Shown piece after piece: positions 10,329 through 22,571 of a stretch of 64,000 bases of DNA. Each line of letters begins with the position of its first letter. The first letter of the stretch is position 1. Source of the stretch: Lineus longissimus (lineage: Eukaryota > Nemertea > Pilidiophora > Heteronemertea > Lineidae); assembly GCF_910592395.1 (NCBI RefSeq), contig NC_088313.1:16012437-16076436 (forward strand), written 5' to 3'. Both the position numbers and the translations under genes were made by a program. The notes beneath the pieces are model-generated. The model made no database searches and had not been told where the DNA came from. It was given only the letters and a program-made list of their open reading frames with translations.

Positions 10329-13300
10329 TCATAGTTTTGCCGCCTGTCCTGATTGGGGAAGATTCTTCTCGATTAACTCTTTCATTTCATCCATGCTTTT
10401 TGTAATACTTTCATAGAATTTGTGTACATCCGTCTCCTCATCAGACTTAAAGCAAGTTAGCACCATATTGATACTGAAATGTAGACCATTCTCAGATTAC
10501 CAAATACAGCTTCAATGAGTTGGTAGATCACATTTAAAATTCCTTCAAAATACAGTTTACCTGTGAGATCCCAATAAGATAAAGCATTCGATTTTAGAAC
10601 TGAAGTACAGTAGAACCTCTTTATTAAGGACACCCTTGGGGCTGACAAGTGCTGTCCTTAATAGAGAGGTGCCTGTTCCACTGTATTAGCAAACTGTGGA
10701 GTTGAACATTGCCAAAAATTAAAGGTGCACAATGTCGCACTTTCATGAAACAAAACAAAAGCAAAATAAAATGGCCGGAAATAATTCCTGGTTTACAGTA
10801 GACACCAAAACACCACTTACTAAGATGATGGAACCCTATAGAAAGTTCCATAGCCATTCTTACACATCGGACTCACTCCACCAAGGATCGTGGAGTATCC
10901 TGTCATACTCGTCGACAGAATGAAGTTACCGTCACCACCACTGAAAAACAACATTTAAGCTAAATGAACTTTGAGGTAAGGGATTTTGTACAGGTATATA
11001 ATACTGCAGGTTACTTGTCACTCAGGGAAATTTGGCAGTATGAAAGCCATTAACCATGATCATTATTGTCATTACCTCTGTTATATCCTTTCTTCCTGCT
11101 AATGGTAACACCAAGGAATGAATTGCTTCAGTGCCAAGACTGAATTTGTACACTTATGGAAGTATATTAAATTATAACTAGAATACAAACTAACAACTAA
11201 CTTCTTCTTAATTTTCTGTGAGTTTGCTCTTTCTAGAGAGCATTTTGGCAACTGTGACCTGCCCAGTCAAAAGGAGATAGTGTCGCGAATATCGTGTACC
11301 ATTGAGGACTTTGAATCAACACTGAACAAAGATTCTAGATTTTGTAACCAGTTACGCATTTGCATTGAGAAGTAACCCAGGTAACTAAGGTATACTTATT
11401 CATACGCATGTGTAACTTGATACAAAATCAGGATACTTCATTCGAATTTCTGCCAAATGCAGCGCTGATTGAAAGTCCTCAAAAGAGTATTGACCGATGG
11501 TATCGACATGAAGAGATACGAGCTCTCATCACACCCACCTCTTCGTCCAAGCCTTGTCTTTATAAATGAGGGGATCAGGAATGTTATTCTCAGCTGCTAT
11601 CAGCCTCAATCCAAGAAGATGACGATCACAGCCTTGAGCATTTTGACATTCTGACATCATCCTGTTATGTTTCTCTTCAGCACTCTTTAGTAACTGATAG
11701 CGTCTGGCACTCTGAAAGAAGACGGTTAGTATTTTACAGCAAAGACATCAAACGTTAGTCACCAAGTAGGACTTTGTTCTGGTTAATTCAATTGGTAGAG
11801 CTACTATTGCAAAGTTCTTTACCTGGTTAGATGCCGCAGGAAAATAGTTAAGGAGACAAGCGTATCAGTCCATTTTCTCAACCTTGGACAATTGATATGC
11901 TACTCAAACTCAAAGAGAGTACCACTACGTTAAGCTTTTTTTTAAACTTTGGGATTTCTTTTAACAAAATGTAGGATGAAACCAGAGAGGCCAGCGTGGG
12001 CTAAATCACCAGCCTCTGCCAGATGTTATAATTTCCAGTCAAAATAGTTACCGAAGAGCTTGGATTGAGCATAGCCTTTGACCATTCGATAGCTTCTGGG
12101 GTGCATGACCGCACTGTTTCTGTCCTTGCATGCCAATATTGTCGGGTGGTGGCTGTTTCGTAGCAACATCCTGGTCTGGAATAAATGGCAGTTGAAATAT
12201 ATGCAGATAGACTTGGAGTGATGTGTCTTGGCGCCTTTACTTTGGTATCATTCCTTCTGATGACACATGTTTCTTATACATCATTTCACGCCAGTTAAAG
12301 TGGCACTGGCTGAGCCTCGAAACCCACAACCTTCTGATCACAAGCCCGACGCTCTTCCAACACGCTTCCCAAGAAAAACCAGCAAAACGAGTAGAACTTA
12401 CTTCCCCATCATCCTGTAGTAAGCAAACTGTAACGCCAATTGAACAAACGTATCAGGGTGGAACTTCAATCTCTTCAACTCATTCTTGCCAAACTTATCA
12501 AACACCGGGCAGAAACTGTCAATGTTATCCGTCTGGGCTTTGAATGACCGCCTTGCTTCTTCAATGCCCTCCAGCATGAACTGATCCAGGTGGAAGTCGA
12601 GACGTTTTGGTTGTGGCTGTGGGCGGATTTCTTTAGTACCCTGTTGAGAGACGAAGAAAAATCACCCTACTGTTAGGACATGTTGCTAGAGGCCCTCTTC
12701 ATCAATGTTATCATAATGGTCCAGACTTTCACACCAAAATTTATTTCTCCCTCTGTAATCTGGACACCTGTCTTATGTTAGTGATAAGGACAGCATTGGC
12801 CAGTTCCATGGGTGGCCCTAAGGTTCTACAGAACTTACAATTATTAGATTATTACAAACAATTATTCCATTGGCTGTTTTCTCGCTTGCACTAAAATTCA
12901 GGTTCAAACAAGGGTAACATACAGCAAGTTATAAATCAATAAAACAACTTCTTGATATCGTGTAGGAACACTTGAGACATTGGTTTTTGTTCATATATTC
13001 ATAATTGCAGAATCCATGACAGTATACCGGTACTTTAATCCGTACATAAATCACCCTGTTGTTACTTACAGTCCATTTGCCCTTGTCATGGAAGACGTTG
13101 AGATCTGCATAAAGCATAAAGAACACCAAAGCCATACCATCAAAAGGTGCATGCTGGAAGCAGGAAAGCAGTAGGTTAAAATAGAATATACAAGAGACAC
13201 TTTTCAATTCCACTAATGTGACATTAAGATTTTTTATTATTTCTTGACCAACCGGTCATATAATTACGCCATGTCAAAAAAGAGACTTTGCTCATACTTC

Positions 13301-16300
13301 TGGTATTTTTCAACACACAAGCAGTTTAGTTATTTTTCCAGCCCCCAACAAGGACATAGTTACCAACCAGTTAATACAGGCTATTGAAACATTTGCAGTT
13401 ACATTTTAATGGAAATAAGAAGACGGACATTTTAAAGCTTACTCACATCACAGTTAGAGGAAAACGTTCCATTGGAATAGGAAATGAGGGAGACCGACTT
13501 GTCAAACCACCTATTGGTTGCATCACCACACAGGCCACTATGAAAGTTCTGTAAAGTAACACAGGATTATCATCATCACTTCTGATGGCAAATGATTTTT
13601 TGTTGATTTATAGAACAATTTCCCAATTCCCTCTGCCCATTACTGTAAACACAGCTGAACATTGATCAGATTCAGCTAAATATCTCATTTTTTCACAAAT
13701 CAACTCACGCATGTAAAGGCTACACATAGCAAAATGGCCAATGACGAGTTTTATTCGGCCAAGCTGGTGCAGTTCGAATTGATGGTTACCCATTGATCAA
13801 GCTAGGCCATAGGAGTACAGATGGTAGCCTGATTGGCTGGCAATACCTTGATCAGGGTATGATCAGCCCATCAAGGACCATTAGCTAACTGCTTACCTCA
13901 GTGTCTCCTGTCGTAGGATAGTCTTCAAATACAAAGCAACCGATTGCTCCCTGAAGGATGTCGATGTATTCATGATTATCTTGGTGCAGCTCCAGAAGGT
14001 GTTCACGAAGCTGTAATGACAATCACAACAAAGGGCTCAGATCTGTTGAACTTATATTATTACAGTAGAGCCTTCCTTCATTGATATCTGTGTCACAAGG
14101 ACAACCTCTCTAATAAGGACTCTGATTTTTGTCCTATTCATCCTTTTGTAACCATACTATAATGCCAACCAAACAAGAACATATCAGGATGGAACGTAAA
14201 TCTCTTCATCTGTTTCAAGAGGACACTCTCTTTATCAAGGATACTGATTTTGGTCCCAAGGTGCTCATTTCTATCCAGCTAGAACTGTAATCAGGATACG
14301 TAACTAATGATTCAGAACAGTACTTTTCAATCCCAGGGGCTTACATGTTGCAATCTAATTCAATATAATAAGAAACCTTTGAAGTTTTATAGGAAAGAAT
14401 ATGAGTACCTGCATACCTTTGCCCAAGACGTTCGGTCATGTGCTGTACAAGCTGCAAGCCCAGGCCCCTGAGGTAGTGCATCACATATGTCTGCTATCCG
14501 CTGCATTTGAACCTGTATCTCAGGAGCCATGAGAGGAACACCGAATTTGTCTACTGCATCAAAAGTGAAAACATGTCCTTTCCTGAGAATGATAATATTT
14601 GTAGGACACGGTCCTTCCCGCTCTGAAATGTTTAAAATCAAATTCAAATTAAATTGTAAAGGATAAGTGTAAATTTGGATACTTTAGAGTTTAACTAGCT
14701 TAAATGGACCATGGGCCACAGGAAAAGGAGTTCCACTCATAAACTAACTTCGTACGTGTTATCAGAGTTCACTTGTGATGAGAACAACTGAATTAATCAG
14801 CAAATTGGTTGTGGCTGTCAAGAAAAAGCATGAAAGAAGGAAGGAAAAGAACATGCCTGCAAGAGCTGTTGCAGAAAAAAAGTAAGATCGAGAACATGAA
14901 CACGACAATCAAAGAAGGTACCAACCTGTTTTGAAGTAGAACTTCAACTCATCAGTGACAGGTTTAGGCACCTTGTATGTATTGAATACTCTATGGAACT
15001 GATTCATGCATAATGGTTCCTTCCCTTTTTTATGAGGTAGGTGGTCTTCTCTGAAAGACAGCCTCAATACAATCACATTGTGACAGTGGAAAATAGTCTG
15101 AATTTTGTGCTACATGGACCTATCCTTTTCGAATTTATGCCTCAGTGTGCTTTAGGCCTACTTACTCCACGCAACTCTGTTAAACGTGCTGACATTGGCT
15201 TCGAATATACGATTTTTGATCGACAGTACAGCACAGTCTATTCTCATTTACAAAAAGAGAAGTTGACAGTACAATGACTGCATGAGAAAGAACAAATATC
15301 AATGAAAAATAAACTGAAACAAATATCAAAGAGAACTCACGTTCTTAACATATGCCAGAAGTTAAGTGTATGATGGGCAAGAATGGCGGTACGTTCTATT
15401 TGAGTGCCGTCTGCCGGGGGCCAGTAATGATGGTGGAAGGGCGCAGGTCCTGAGAAGTTGATGCTTGGCGCTGTTGAGCAACGACCATCTAAGTAGGCCA
15501 CTTTCTCCCACCATTTTTCAAGCTGAAATGTGAGTTGTGTATAAATATTAAGTCAATTTCAGTTGAGAGTGTTGACAATAAGATTAGGCTGTACACAACG
15601 TCCACCAAGACGGTGCTCTGTTCAAAGCACAGAGGAGATGGACCTGGCTGAAGTCCCAGCGCATCCATCCAAATTCAAGACTTTGAATTTGAACTTGCAA
15701 ATAATGTAACACCATACTGAATGAATTTCAACAAGGCAGCAGTGTAGCTGAACCGTTGGGTGTGAAATGTACCTGCCAAGTTTTGTTGAGTTGGCCAGGG
15801 CATTAAATGAGTCCACTGACATGTTTATATCTATATTTCAAGCATGCCTCGGGTAAACAAAGTCCACTAACAGACATGGCTTTAAGAAACACAATTGTAC
15901 AGGTCTGTATACAAGTTTAGGTGATTCAATATCATTATCTACACAATGACATTCTATTCATATCCTCCAGGCAGATAAAATTTAGAACCCAGATAACTGA
16001 CACGAGCCGCTATATGTCTTATAATATATTGCCTTATTCCCTCATTTCCAATAGTGGATTACTCAAAGATTTTGGCACATGTCAAGTCCTTGGATTTTAG
16101 ACTCTTTTTATCAAACAAATCAAACATGTGTCAGTGATAACATTGGCTAATCTGACACTGCAGGGCAAAATCTGAACTCTGACAAGCATATTCCAAAATA
16201 TGCTGGTTCAAGCCTCATATATTTTAAATTCATTTACAGTGCATTATATTACAAATAACACTTAAAAATATTATCAACACTTATGAGATCCAATATTACA

Positions 16301-17042
16301 ATTATACAATTATATTCTGTAAGCGATACTGAAAAAAATCGAAGCTGTGTCTAACAATCATTACTGGTCGCTAAACTGGGACATGTACCAATCTCTACTT
16401 ATTGGTATACCTGTATCCATGACATTCACAGATTATGATTCCAAACTGAAATAATACTGTAAACACCAAATGTTGATTTATTTTGCAATTTGTTGGCCAA
16501 TTACAAGATTTCTTCCTGTAATTTTTTAGATTAAATTTTTTTTGGCAATTTTATCTGCAGAAATAAAATACATTGTATATTCGACAGTTTACAGTGGTAG
16601 GAAACATTATTCTAAAACTGATGGGGAGGGGGGAAGTTCAGCACATTTTCTCACCCAATTTCTTTCTGATTTTGCTTTCTCCACTAACTTTCCATGCAGT
16701 TCCTTCCCAATGCCACTACCAAACTGTCGAACCACGAACTCTGTCTCCCTGTATTCTGCATCATTAAGGTGAGGAGCGACTGAAAAATATCAATTAAGTG
16801 CTGAATTATATATCCTAGAACCTTACTTGCAGGTACATGTATGTTGTTTTCCCGATGGAGGATTATGCGAACTTACCTGAATCCAAGTACTTATTGAGTG
16901 TCTGTTCCAAGGATGGCACTGGAAGAGAAGGCAATTTATCCTGATATTGGAAGGTCTTTTCGTTATTTTTTGCCAGGAAAACTTCCTTGGCTGTTTTCTT
17001 GTACTCCTCTGGTACCATGCTGCTGTTCAGTCTTACTTCCAT
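10329..17042 (-). CDS. CROT: Peroxisomal carnitine O-octanoyltransferase
   Basis: The enzyme transfers medium-chain acyl groups between CoA and carnitine so that peroxisomal beta-oxidation products can leave. Thirteen coding exons join in phase to 634 aa (human CROT is 612): 17042-16877, 16779-16655, 15522-15341, 15050-14926, 14622-14417, 14010-13897, 13548-13447, 13153-13070, 12640-12402, 12175-12052, 11711-11539, 10940-10821 and 10473-10329. The first coding exon extends to an acceptor at about 17059, so a non-coding exon lies upstream. Diagnostic CROT sequence includes TFQYQDKLPSLPVPSLEQ near the N-terminus. The family's catalytic histidine sits in HAPFDGM (about residue 341). PGCCYETATTRQYWHARTET and the LSTS motif (about 555-558) bind carnitine and CoA. 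The protein ends AKL, a good type 1 peroxisomal targeting signal. No defects were seen. Confidence 0.95.
10610..10690. repeat. Transposon-like repeat remnant in CROT intron
   Basis: The sequence cagtagaacctctttattaa and the partly inverted tccttaatagagaggtg form a short, foldback-like module in the last CROT intron. Degenerate relatives occur at about 14066-14130 (aacctctctaataaggactc) and about 14218-14280 (ggacactctctttatcaagg) in another CROT intron. From memory, such 'TTAAGGAC' modules are common DNA-transposon debris in invertebrate genomes; that link is unverified. Confidence 0.5.
14148..14220 (-). pseudogene. Decayed partial copy of a CROT exon
   Basis: This minus-strand stretch reads KQMKRFTFHPDMF and matches the end of CROT exon 9 (12402-12640), which reads ELKRLKFHPDTF. 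DNA similarity is also plain: acatatcaggatggaacgta compares with acgtatcagggtggaact. It lies in the intron between CROT exons 5 and 6, upstream of its parent exon in transcript order. The similarity is lost after about 70 bp, and no intact frame with splice sites was found. It looks like a broken internal exon duplication. Confidence 0.6.
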
Positions 17043-17059
17043 CTTCAAGAGTGCTGATC

Positions 17060-18206
17060 CTGAAGTATGAAAAAACACTTTATATAACTTAGATTTCAAT
17101 TATTACATCCAAACAGGTTTTGTCACCTAACACTGACGCTATTTCCTTCGTCCATTAGACTAAACTCTGTGGTGTCAAGTGACAATCTGTCCTATGCCAG
17201 CCATTAATGACAAAACTCCAACAACCAAGCCGTGGTTGTGCAATTGTATTTGGTATTGATAAGTATATATCCATATTCTACTTTTCTACATGTTAACATG
17301 GTAGTGTTAGTGTCCATATTATACTGTTCTACGTGTTGACATGGTAGTGTTAGTGTCCATATTATACTGTTCTACGTGTTAACATGGTGGTAGTGTTAGT
17401 GTGCTTATCCTCCTCCACCTCATCATCATCTGGAAACATTGCACACTGCCCTCTCTGGGAGACCATGTCACTGTGTTCTTCCATCTATCACTCAGACCTT
17501 TGGTTGTGAGAGTACCCGTTCAATATTTATCTGATGAAGGACTTATTATGACAGTAGCCTCGGACCTCAGTCCTCCGGTTGTGACATTGTCCTCAGCAGA
17601 GTGCAGCATCTGGTTGTAACACTGTCCTCGACTTTTCATTTCATTTTTTACAACGTAAAATCGAGAAAACGTACCACTACGAAAGCGACTTGAAATGTTA
17701 GATACAAATGAAAGCTTGCTGATTTTTACATGCTTCGTTGCATGTGAAAAAATACACCGTGTTAGTATATGCATCACAGAAATTCGGAACATTCAACTAA
17801 GTGGTCGAGGACAGTCACCAGTCTTGCAGTCAGACAAGGATCCCGTTTTGCGAGTGGTTGCTACTTCTGGCTGTACTGTCGCTACTTTTTGCTGCGTCAC
17901 TGGATGTCCCAAGTCATGCCAGCTGAAACGATGAGTAACCATATCAACGTTGTTGTGCCGATACTCTACACCACCCCTTCGCAATTCCAACAGCCCGTGA
18001 AATTACTGGATCCCCCCATTCTCCTCACAGGACCTAAGAGTAAGACGCCAATCATATTATATATTCAGAATTGTCTTTTTTGCGGACCATGAGAAGCCAC
18101 CACGAGGCAAGCAGACCTATCTACTTCACAGCCCAAGACATTGTCACAACCTTAACTTATAGCTTAGTCTGGTTACTCTACTAAGCGCAAGCTTATACTT
18201 ATAATA
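17060..18206. other. Region upstream of the first CROT coding exon
   Basis: This should hold the CROT 5' exon and/or promoter. I see no protein-coding exon. It contains a 43-bp tandem repeat (17284-17406). Degenerate copies of a dispersed motif containing GGTTGTGACATTGTCC lie at about 17508-17630. Confidence 0.5.
17284..17406. repeat. 43-bp tandem repeat, about 2.8 copies
   Basis: The unit contains acatggtagtgttagtgtcc and starts at 17284, 17327 and 17370 with few substitutions. The last copy has a 3-nt insertion. It is non-coding and lies a few hundred bases upstream of the first CROT coding exon. Confidence 0.85.
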
Positions 18207-19242
18207 GGTATCAGGCTGTTTCGCTACATTGCCAGTTCGCTACAAGTCGTTTCGCTACATGTGGCGGTCGTTTCGCAACATGGTAGGTCGTTTCGCTACA
18301 TGGGTGGAGTCGTTTCGCTACATGATGGGTATGGTCGTTTCGCTACATGGAGGACGTTTCGCTACATGGGTGGAGTCGTTTCGCTCCATGGATGTAGTCA
18401 TTATTTTTACTCTATTTTACCCTACTATAATTCCCGGTGGTGACTACAAATTTATTATAGCACAGTTTGCCGGTAAAAAAACTTATACGGTTTGATGGCG
18501 CGCAAGGAGTTCTTGTCGTCCTGGCCTGGGTTAGGCCACATAAAAAAAAGAGTTGGTGATCGTCCCTGCCCGCCCCTACGAAAAACGCCCGGCCCCATTT
18601 TTTGTTAAAATCCTCATACACTGTGTATACTACAATGGTCGGGAGGACTGGTTCCCATGCCATCATATTTACAATATCTTGAAGTATTGAACTGTGAGAA
18701 TTTTGAAAGAGATCAGTCCACCAACAGCTATACCCGTCGAACTTTGGGACATTTTTTTTTGGGACACCCGATATATATGCATTGAGCTGCCTCAAATTAA
18801 TTGTTCCATCATTTGACCGTATATCTATATATACAGATAGATGATGAGATTTATACTTAAATTAACTCTCAATATATACCGTGCTTTGCGTGAATTTATT
18901 GCAAAAGCTGAGTATGTCGATTTATTTCTTTATTTTTATTACTTGCTTAGAAATATCTGTAGGCCATGCACATTTGTCTCTTTTACATTTTTGAGGGCCC
19001 TGAAAAGGGCCGTATATTAATGCTGCACCAAAGGCCTAGCGCCTTTGCAAGGCCTTCGCGTTGGCTCGCTCGTCTCCACCCATGTAGCGAAACGTCCTCC
19101 ATGTAGCGAAACGACCATACCCATCATGTAGCGAAACGACTCCACCCATGTAGCGAAACGACCTACCATGTAGCGAAACGACCGCAACATGTAGCGAAAC
19201 GACTTGTAGCGAACTGGCAATGTAGCAAAACGACAGTAATTC
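18207..19242. mobile_element. Iteron-rich inverted-repeat element, copy 1
   Basis: The element starts ggtatcaggctgtttcgc and ends gcaaaacgacagtaattc. The left arm carries nine direct copies of a GTTTCGCTACATG-type iteron spaced about 10-20 bp apart. The right arm carries eight copies in inverse orientation, in mirror order, so the arms form long imperfect terminal inverted repeats of about 170 bp. Beyond the iterons the left arm shares roughly 140 bp more with copy 2 (to about 18519), and the right arm shares cctttgcaaggccttcgcg. The centre differs from copy 2. I see no transposase, so this looks like a non-autonomous derivative. The extreme ends do not match as inverted repeats and no target-site duplication is obvious, so the superfamily is unassigned. 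Short open frames inside merely translate the iterons. Confidence 0.8.
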
Positions 19243-19566
19243 CTTCGCTGGAATGAAGACGACATCGATGATGTCAATCTATCATATGCCGCCGATTGAC
19301 ATGTTGGATGACCTAATGAAAAGTACATTCACGATAATCTTTTGAAGCATTGTCCAACCTGTGTTCACTTATGTGTTACGTTCCTGTGATGTGTGGCGAA
19401 CAATTAGATTTCAGAAAAAAGATCAGGTTGGGGGAAATGACAAATGTGTGCATTAGCCCATGTCCGATTGTCGGATGCCATTGATTGAATGACCAAATGT
19501 AGTCATACCAAGTGTGTATTATGATTATAGAAACTACGTGAATAATAAGTTATTGTATATACTTAC

Positions 19567-19700
19567 CAGATTCGATGCTTGTTTGAAAAGATCACCGTAT
19601 ATGGGATCTTTACCGAGTATTTCAACTCGAATCTTATATTTTTTAACAAAACACGAGCCGCTTATTGGCGGATCATTCTGCAATGTTCTGTGGGAAGTGG
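19567..19700 (-). other. Possible orphan coding exon
   Basis: The minus strand reads SGSCFVKKYKIRVEILGK then DPIYGDLFKQASNL before a good donor (aatctg, gtaagt) at 19567. The composition looks like protein. Potential acceptors (cccacag, attgcag) precede it. It ends in phase 0 and does not join CROT in frame. I found no partner exon and do not recognise the family. It could be an exon of an unrecognised gene or chance. Confidence 0.25.
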
Positions 19701-19709
19701 TGAGCGTTG

Positions 19710-22490
19710 ACGGACTCAGGAATTCCCTCTGTCGTGTCTGTCATGTGACCGTCTCATTCTTCTGGCGGGAAACTCTGACGCACGTGGCAGTACTGTAAAT
19801 CTGATAGGAACCGTAGTTACTTCATTCGTTACTCCATCCGTTACTTTCAAGTGGAATCACTTGCAGTTGAAAGAATTACATCTCATGGGCAGAAAGAACG
19901 GTAGGGTGGAGTCCTGATGCATCCTGTTGTTGGTCTTTGACTGGAGATCATAATCACTCGGGGTAGTTCTGTGATCCTTTTTTATGATGTGAGCATTTGC
20001 ACAAAGACTTAGTGGTAGATGCCGCAGGGAGGGACAATGTCACAACGTCTGATGATGCTCCAGGGTAAAATTGATGTGGATGCATGAAATCTCGACCCCC
20101 CTACAAAATGAGTAGTCCTTTGTGGACCCAAACTGTTCAAGCGATGCTGCAAGGACAATGTTGCCACCTGTGGACAGCCCATGCTGGTGTTGAACAGATT
20201 GTGACATTGTCCCTGGGGGGTTTGAAGCTGAGAAGCGAACATTAACCCCCGATTTCCTCAGAATGAGATTTCGGGGAACACGATAATCTGTATCAAAACA
20301 AAGGGACTTTTTTTAGCATGACTAGGATTGTGGTTCGGGGCTTATCTTATAATGAATGCCACTGGTTTTTTACCCAGCATGAAAACAGCTCGAGTGGTAG
20401 TGAACTACCATGCAAACAAATATTATGATCAATGGACTCTTCCCCTTGGGTGCAAAGGTCAGTATGCGCTTGTAGTCCAAGACAGTGGTTCTGGTCGTTG
20501 CAACCTTATGCATAATCCACTTGGTAAGATGACCTCGGGGGGGGGGGGGGGGTTTTTTTATTTGACCAATTTTTAAGGTCAATATCTGGTAAGCACAACA
20601 GTGGCTCCGATGAAAAGTTTCGATTAGTGATGGTGTGTCAACAGGCGAGTCAATAAGAAAAAAAATGTTTCTCTTTCAAAAAAACTTTATTGCTGTACAT
20701 TACAAAGAAAACAGATGACGATTTGGAATGTAGTGTAGGAGGAAACCCGCATACCGGGAGAAAACCTACGCAGTCGGAGGGAGTCGCCATCTCCATCACA
20801 CAGGTGACAGGTGCTTATGTTTGAAATGACTTAATACATTGTATATTATAGTTCATACAATGATCGTAGTACATTATTTTTTGGCACCACTCCGAAAGCC
20901 CAATACAAGAAGAGGACCGGGAGATATGATAGTTTTTCTATCCCTTTAAGACGTGGTCAACTTCTTTACAAGATGTCACAAAGAAACACTGATAAGTGTC
21001 CTTGCAACACAATGCTAAATTGAGATCAAAAACAATAGACAACTACATGTACTCCACCACAATGGTCTGAGTTAGCACTAAACCTCTCCATGCATTCATC
21101 ATGTTTATAATACATGAATAGCTATTGTATTAAAACCTATTGTTCATGCCTTCAGGTGAGCCATGTGAGCTTACAATAGATTTGGTCACTGCTGATGATT
21201 TGAATAACAAAGGAACCACATTTGTCATGGCCACTGGACAGAGCTGGCTGCCACTTAGCATAACAAAGGGAGCAGTTATGACATGTCGTTTGCATGACAA
21301 AAGAGGTGACCTCGACAGGGCAAAGATTAAAAGTTGGCTTTGCCATACTTTTTGCCAAGTCATGGAGTCTAGATCTCATTAGACATTTTACAAAATATTT
21401 ACACACAAGATTTACAAATACATTCATACAGGACAAAAGTTTTAAAACGTCTAAAAGTTGACGTTTTTAAGCTACACTTTTCTCAATCAATTCAGTATCA
21501 TGTAAAAAATTGTCATCAAGGAACCATTGTGATCACTCATTGCCCAAGGTGATGTACCCATGGACAACATCATCATCAACAATTTGGGGTCCCTGGTAAG
21601 CCATAACAAAACATGCATGCATGCCACCATTGTCGAATGACATGATTTGACAACGGCTCACAGTGTGACCACTAGGGAAGGATCAGTCTTTAAATTTCGA
21701 ATAAAACAGTGAGAGTTTTAAATCTGACTGTTTTAGTTCAACTGGAAAGATGTTTTGGTATTTCTTCAAGGAGGAAATTCAAATTCAACAATTCACTGTT
21801 GGTCATTTGTCTCGAGCATGATAGTACATGTATTGAGCAACTGAACCAGCCAGTGTGATGTAAGGTCATGGGCATCAGAGCCCAGGCCATGTCAGTTGAT
21901 TCTGTGGTACTGATGAGATTGAGAAACAGTATGAAAGGCCTACAGTTCCATCAGACACATGTGTTCTTGTTTCGTGGGGTCAGCGAAACAAGAACACATG
22001 GACCCCATGTCAAAAGTGATGGATATACCAGTAAATATCTGATGAATTCGGTGATTTTTAAGCATACAAATAACTTTTGCCTGAAAAGAATTTCAGGGTC
22101 CTCATCTGGCAGCTGTTGGCTTCTCTGGTAGCCACAAACAACCCATCCCCCAAATTGTTATTCCTTCTTATCTTAAGAACAAAACTTAGCTTGAAAATTA
22201 TTTTGTTTGGGTTCTGGAGCGACTTATCATTGGCTCCCTTGTTAGCCATAAACAAGCCATAATGATAATTTCAATCCCTTCTTTGAAAAGTGTAAGATTT
22301 TGAACCATGGCACAAGTCATGATCATAACCAAACATAGATTAAAACAATCTATGCTTGTCATAAGCAGAGTAAATATTTGCCTTCTCACCATCAGAAAAA
22401 TTTGAATTTTCATTAAATCACCTTTCAATCAGATATTTTGATAAAACGATAAAGCCTACGGTGACAAAATACAATCTAACCGTCGTACTG
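19710..22490. other. Repeat-rich DNA without a recognised gene
   Basis: It contains a pair of inverted motifs (gggacaatgtcacaacg at about 20033 and ttgtgacattgtccctg at about 20199), a poly-G tract at about 20538-20552, and a perfect 17-bp hairpin at 21958-22000. A fragment near 20730-20780 (ggaaacccgcataccggg and following bases) resembles common invertebrate repeat debris. No exon could be supported. Confidence 0.45.
21958..22000. repeat. Perfect 17-bp inverted repeat (hairpin)
   Basis: The arms catgtgttcttgtttcg (21958-21974) and cgaaacaagaacacatg (21984-22000) are exact reverse complements around a 9-nt loop. This is stronger than expected by chance. It could be a MITE core, a cruciform site or a structured RNA if transcribed. 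Confidence 0.8.
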
Positions 22491-22571
22491 TTACTTGACG
22501 GCGATGGGAGCATGGTTGGGATGTGCTGGGTCAACAACATCCTTCTCCCTTCTGTGGGACGGCTCATCATG
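22491..22571 (-). CDS. Possible terminal exon of an unidentified gene
   Basis: After a good acceptor (cttttcag) the minus strand encodes 26 hydrophilic residues (HDEPSHRREKDVVDPAHP then NHAPIAVK) followed by TAA. The exon is in phase 0. The high charge and lack of homology that I know of prevent assignment. It may belong with the weak exon candidates at 24105-24252 and 25759-25857, but the joins are not certain. Confidence 0.3.
   Translation of the reverse strand, partial: HDEPSHRREKDVVDPAHPNHAPIAVK

Noticed and set aside
18229-18495. Open frame with repeated RSFRYM/GRFATW words
   Set aside because: It is only the translation of the transposon iterons; the same frames recur at 29261 and, inverted, near 19100 and 29800.
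18412-18795. 127-codon minus-strand frame inside element copy 1 (contains GVPKKNVPKF)
   Set aside because: It lies in the variable centre of a non-autonomous element, has no transposase motif and is absent from copy 2.
18207-19242. Interpretation of the iteron arms as a CRISPR array
   Set aside because: The units are mirrored in two arms with irregular short spacers and sit in an animal genome; they are transposon ends.
21130-21436. Three overlapping frames of about 80-94 codons on both strands
   Set aside because: No domain, no splice sites that fit, and mutual overlap; most likely chance.
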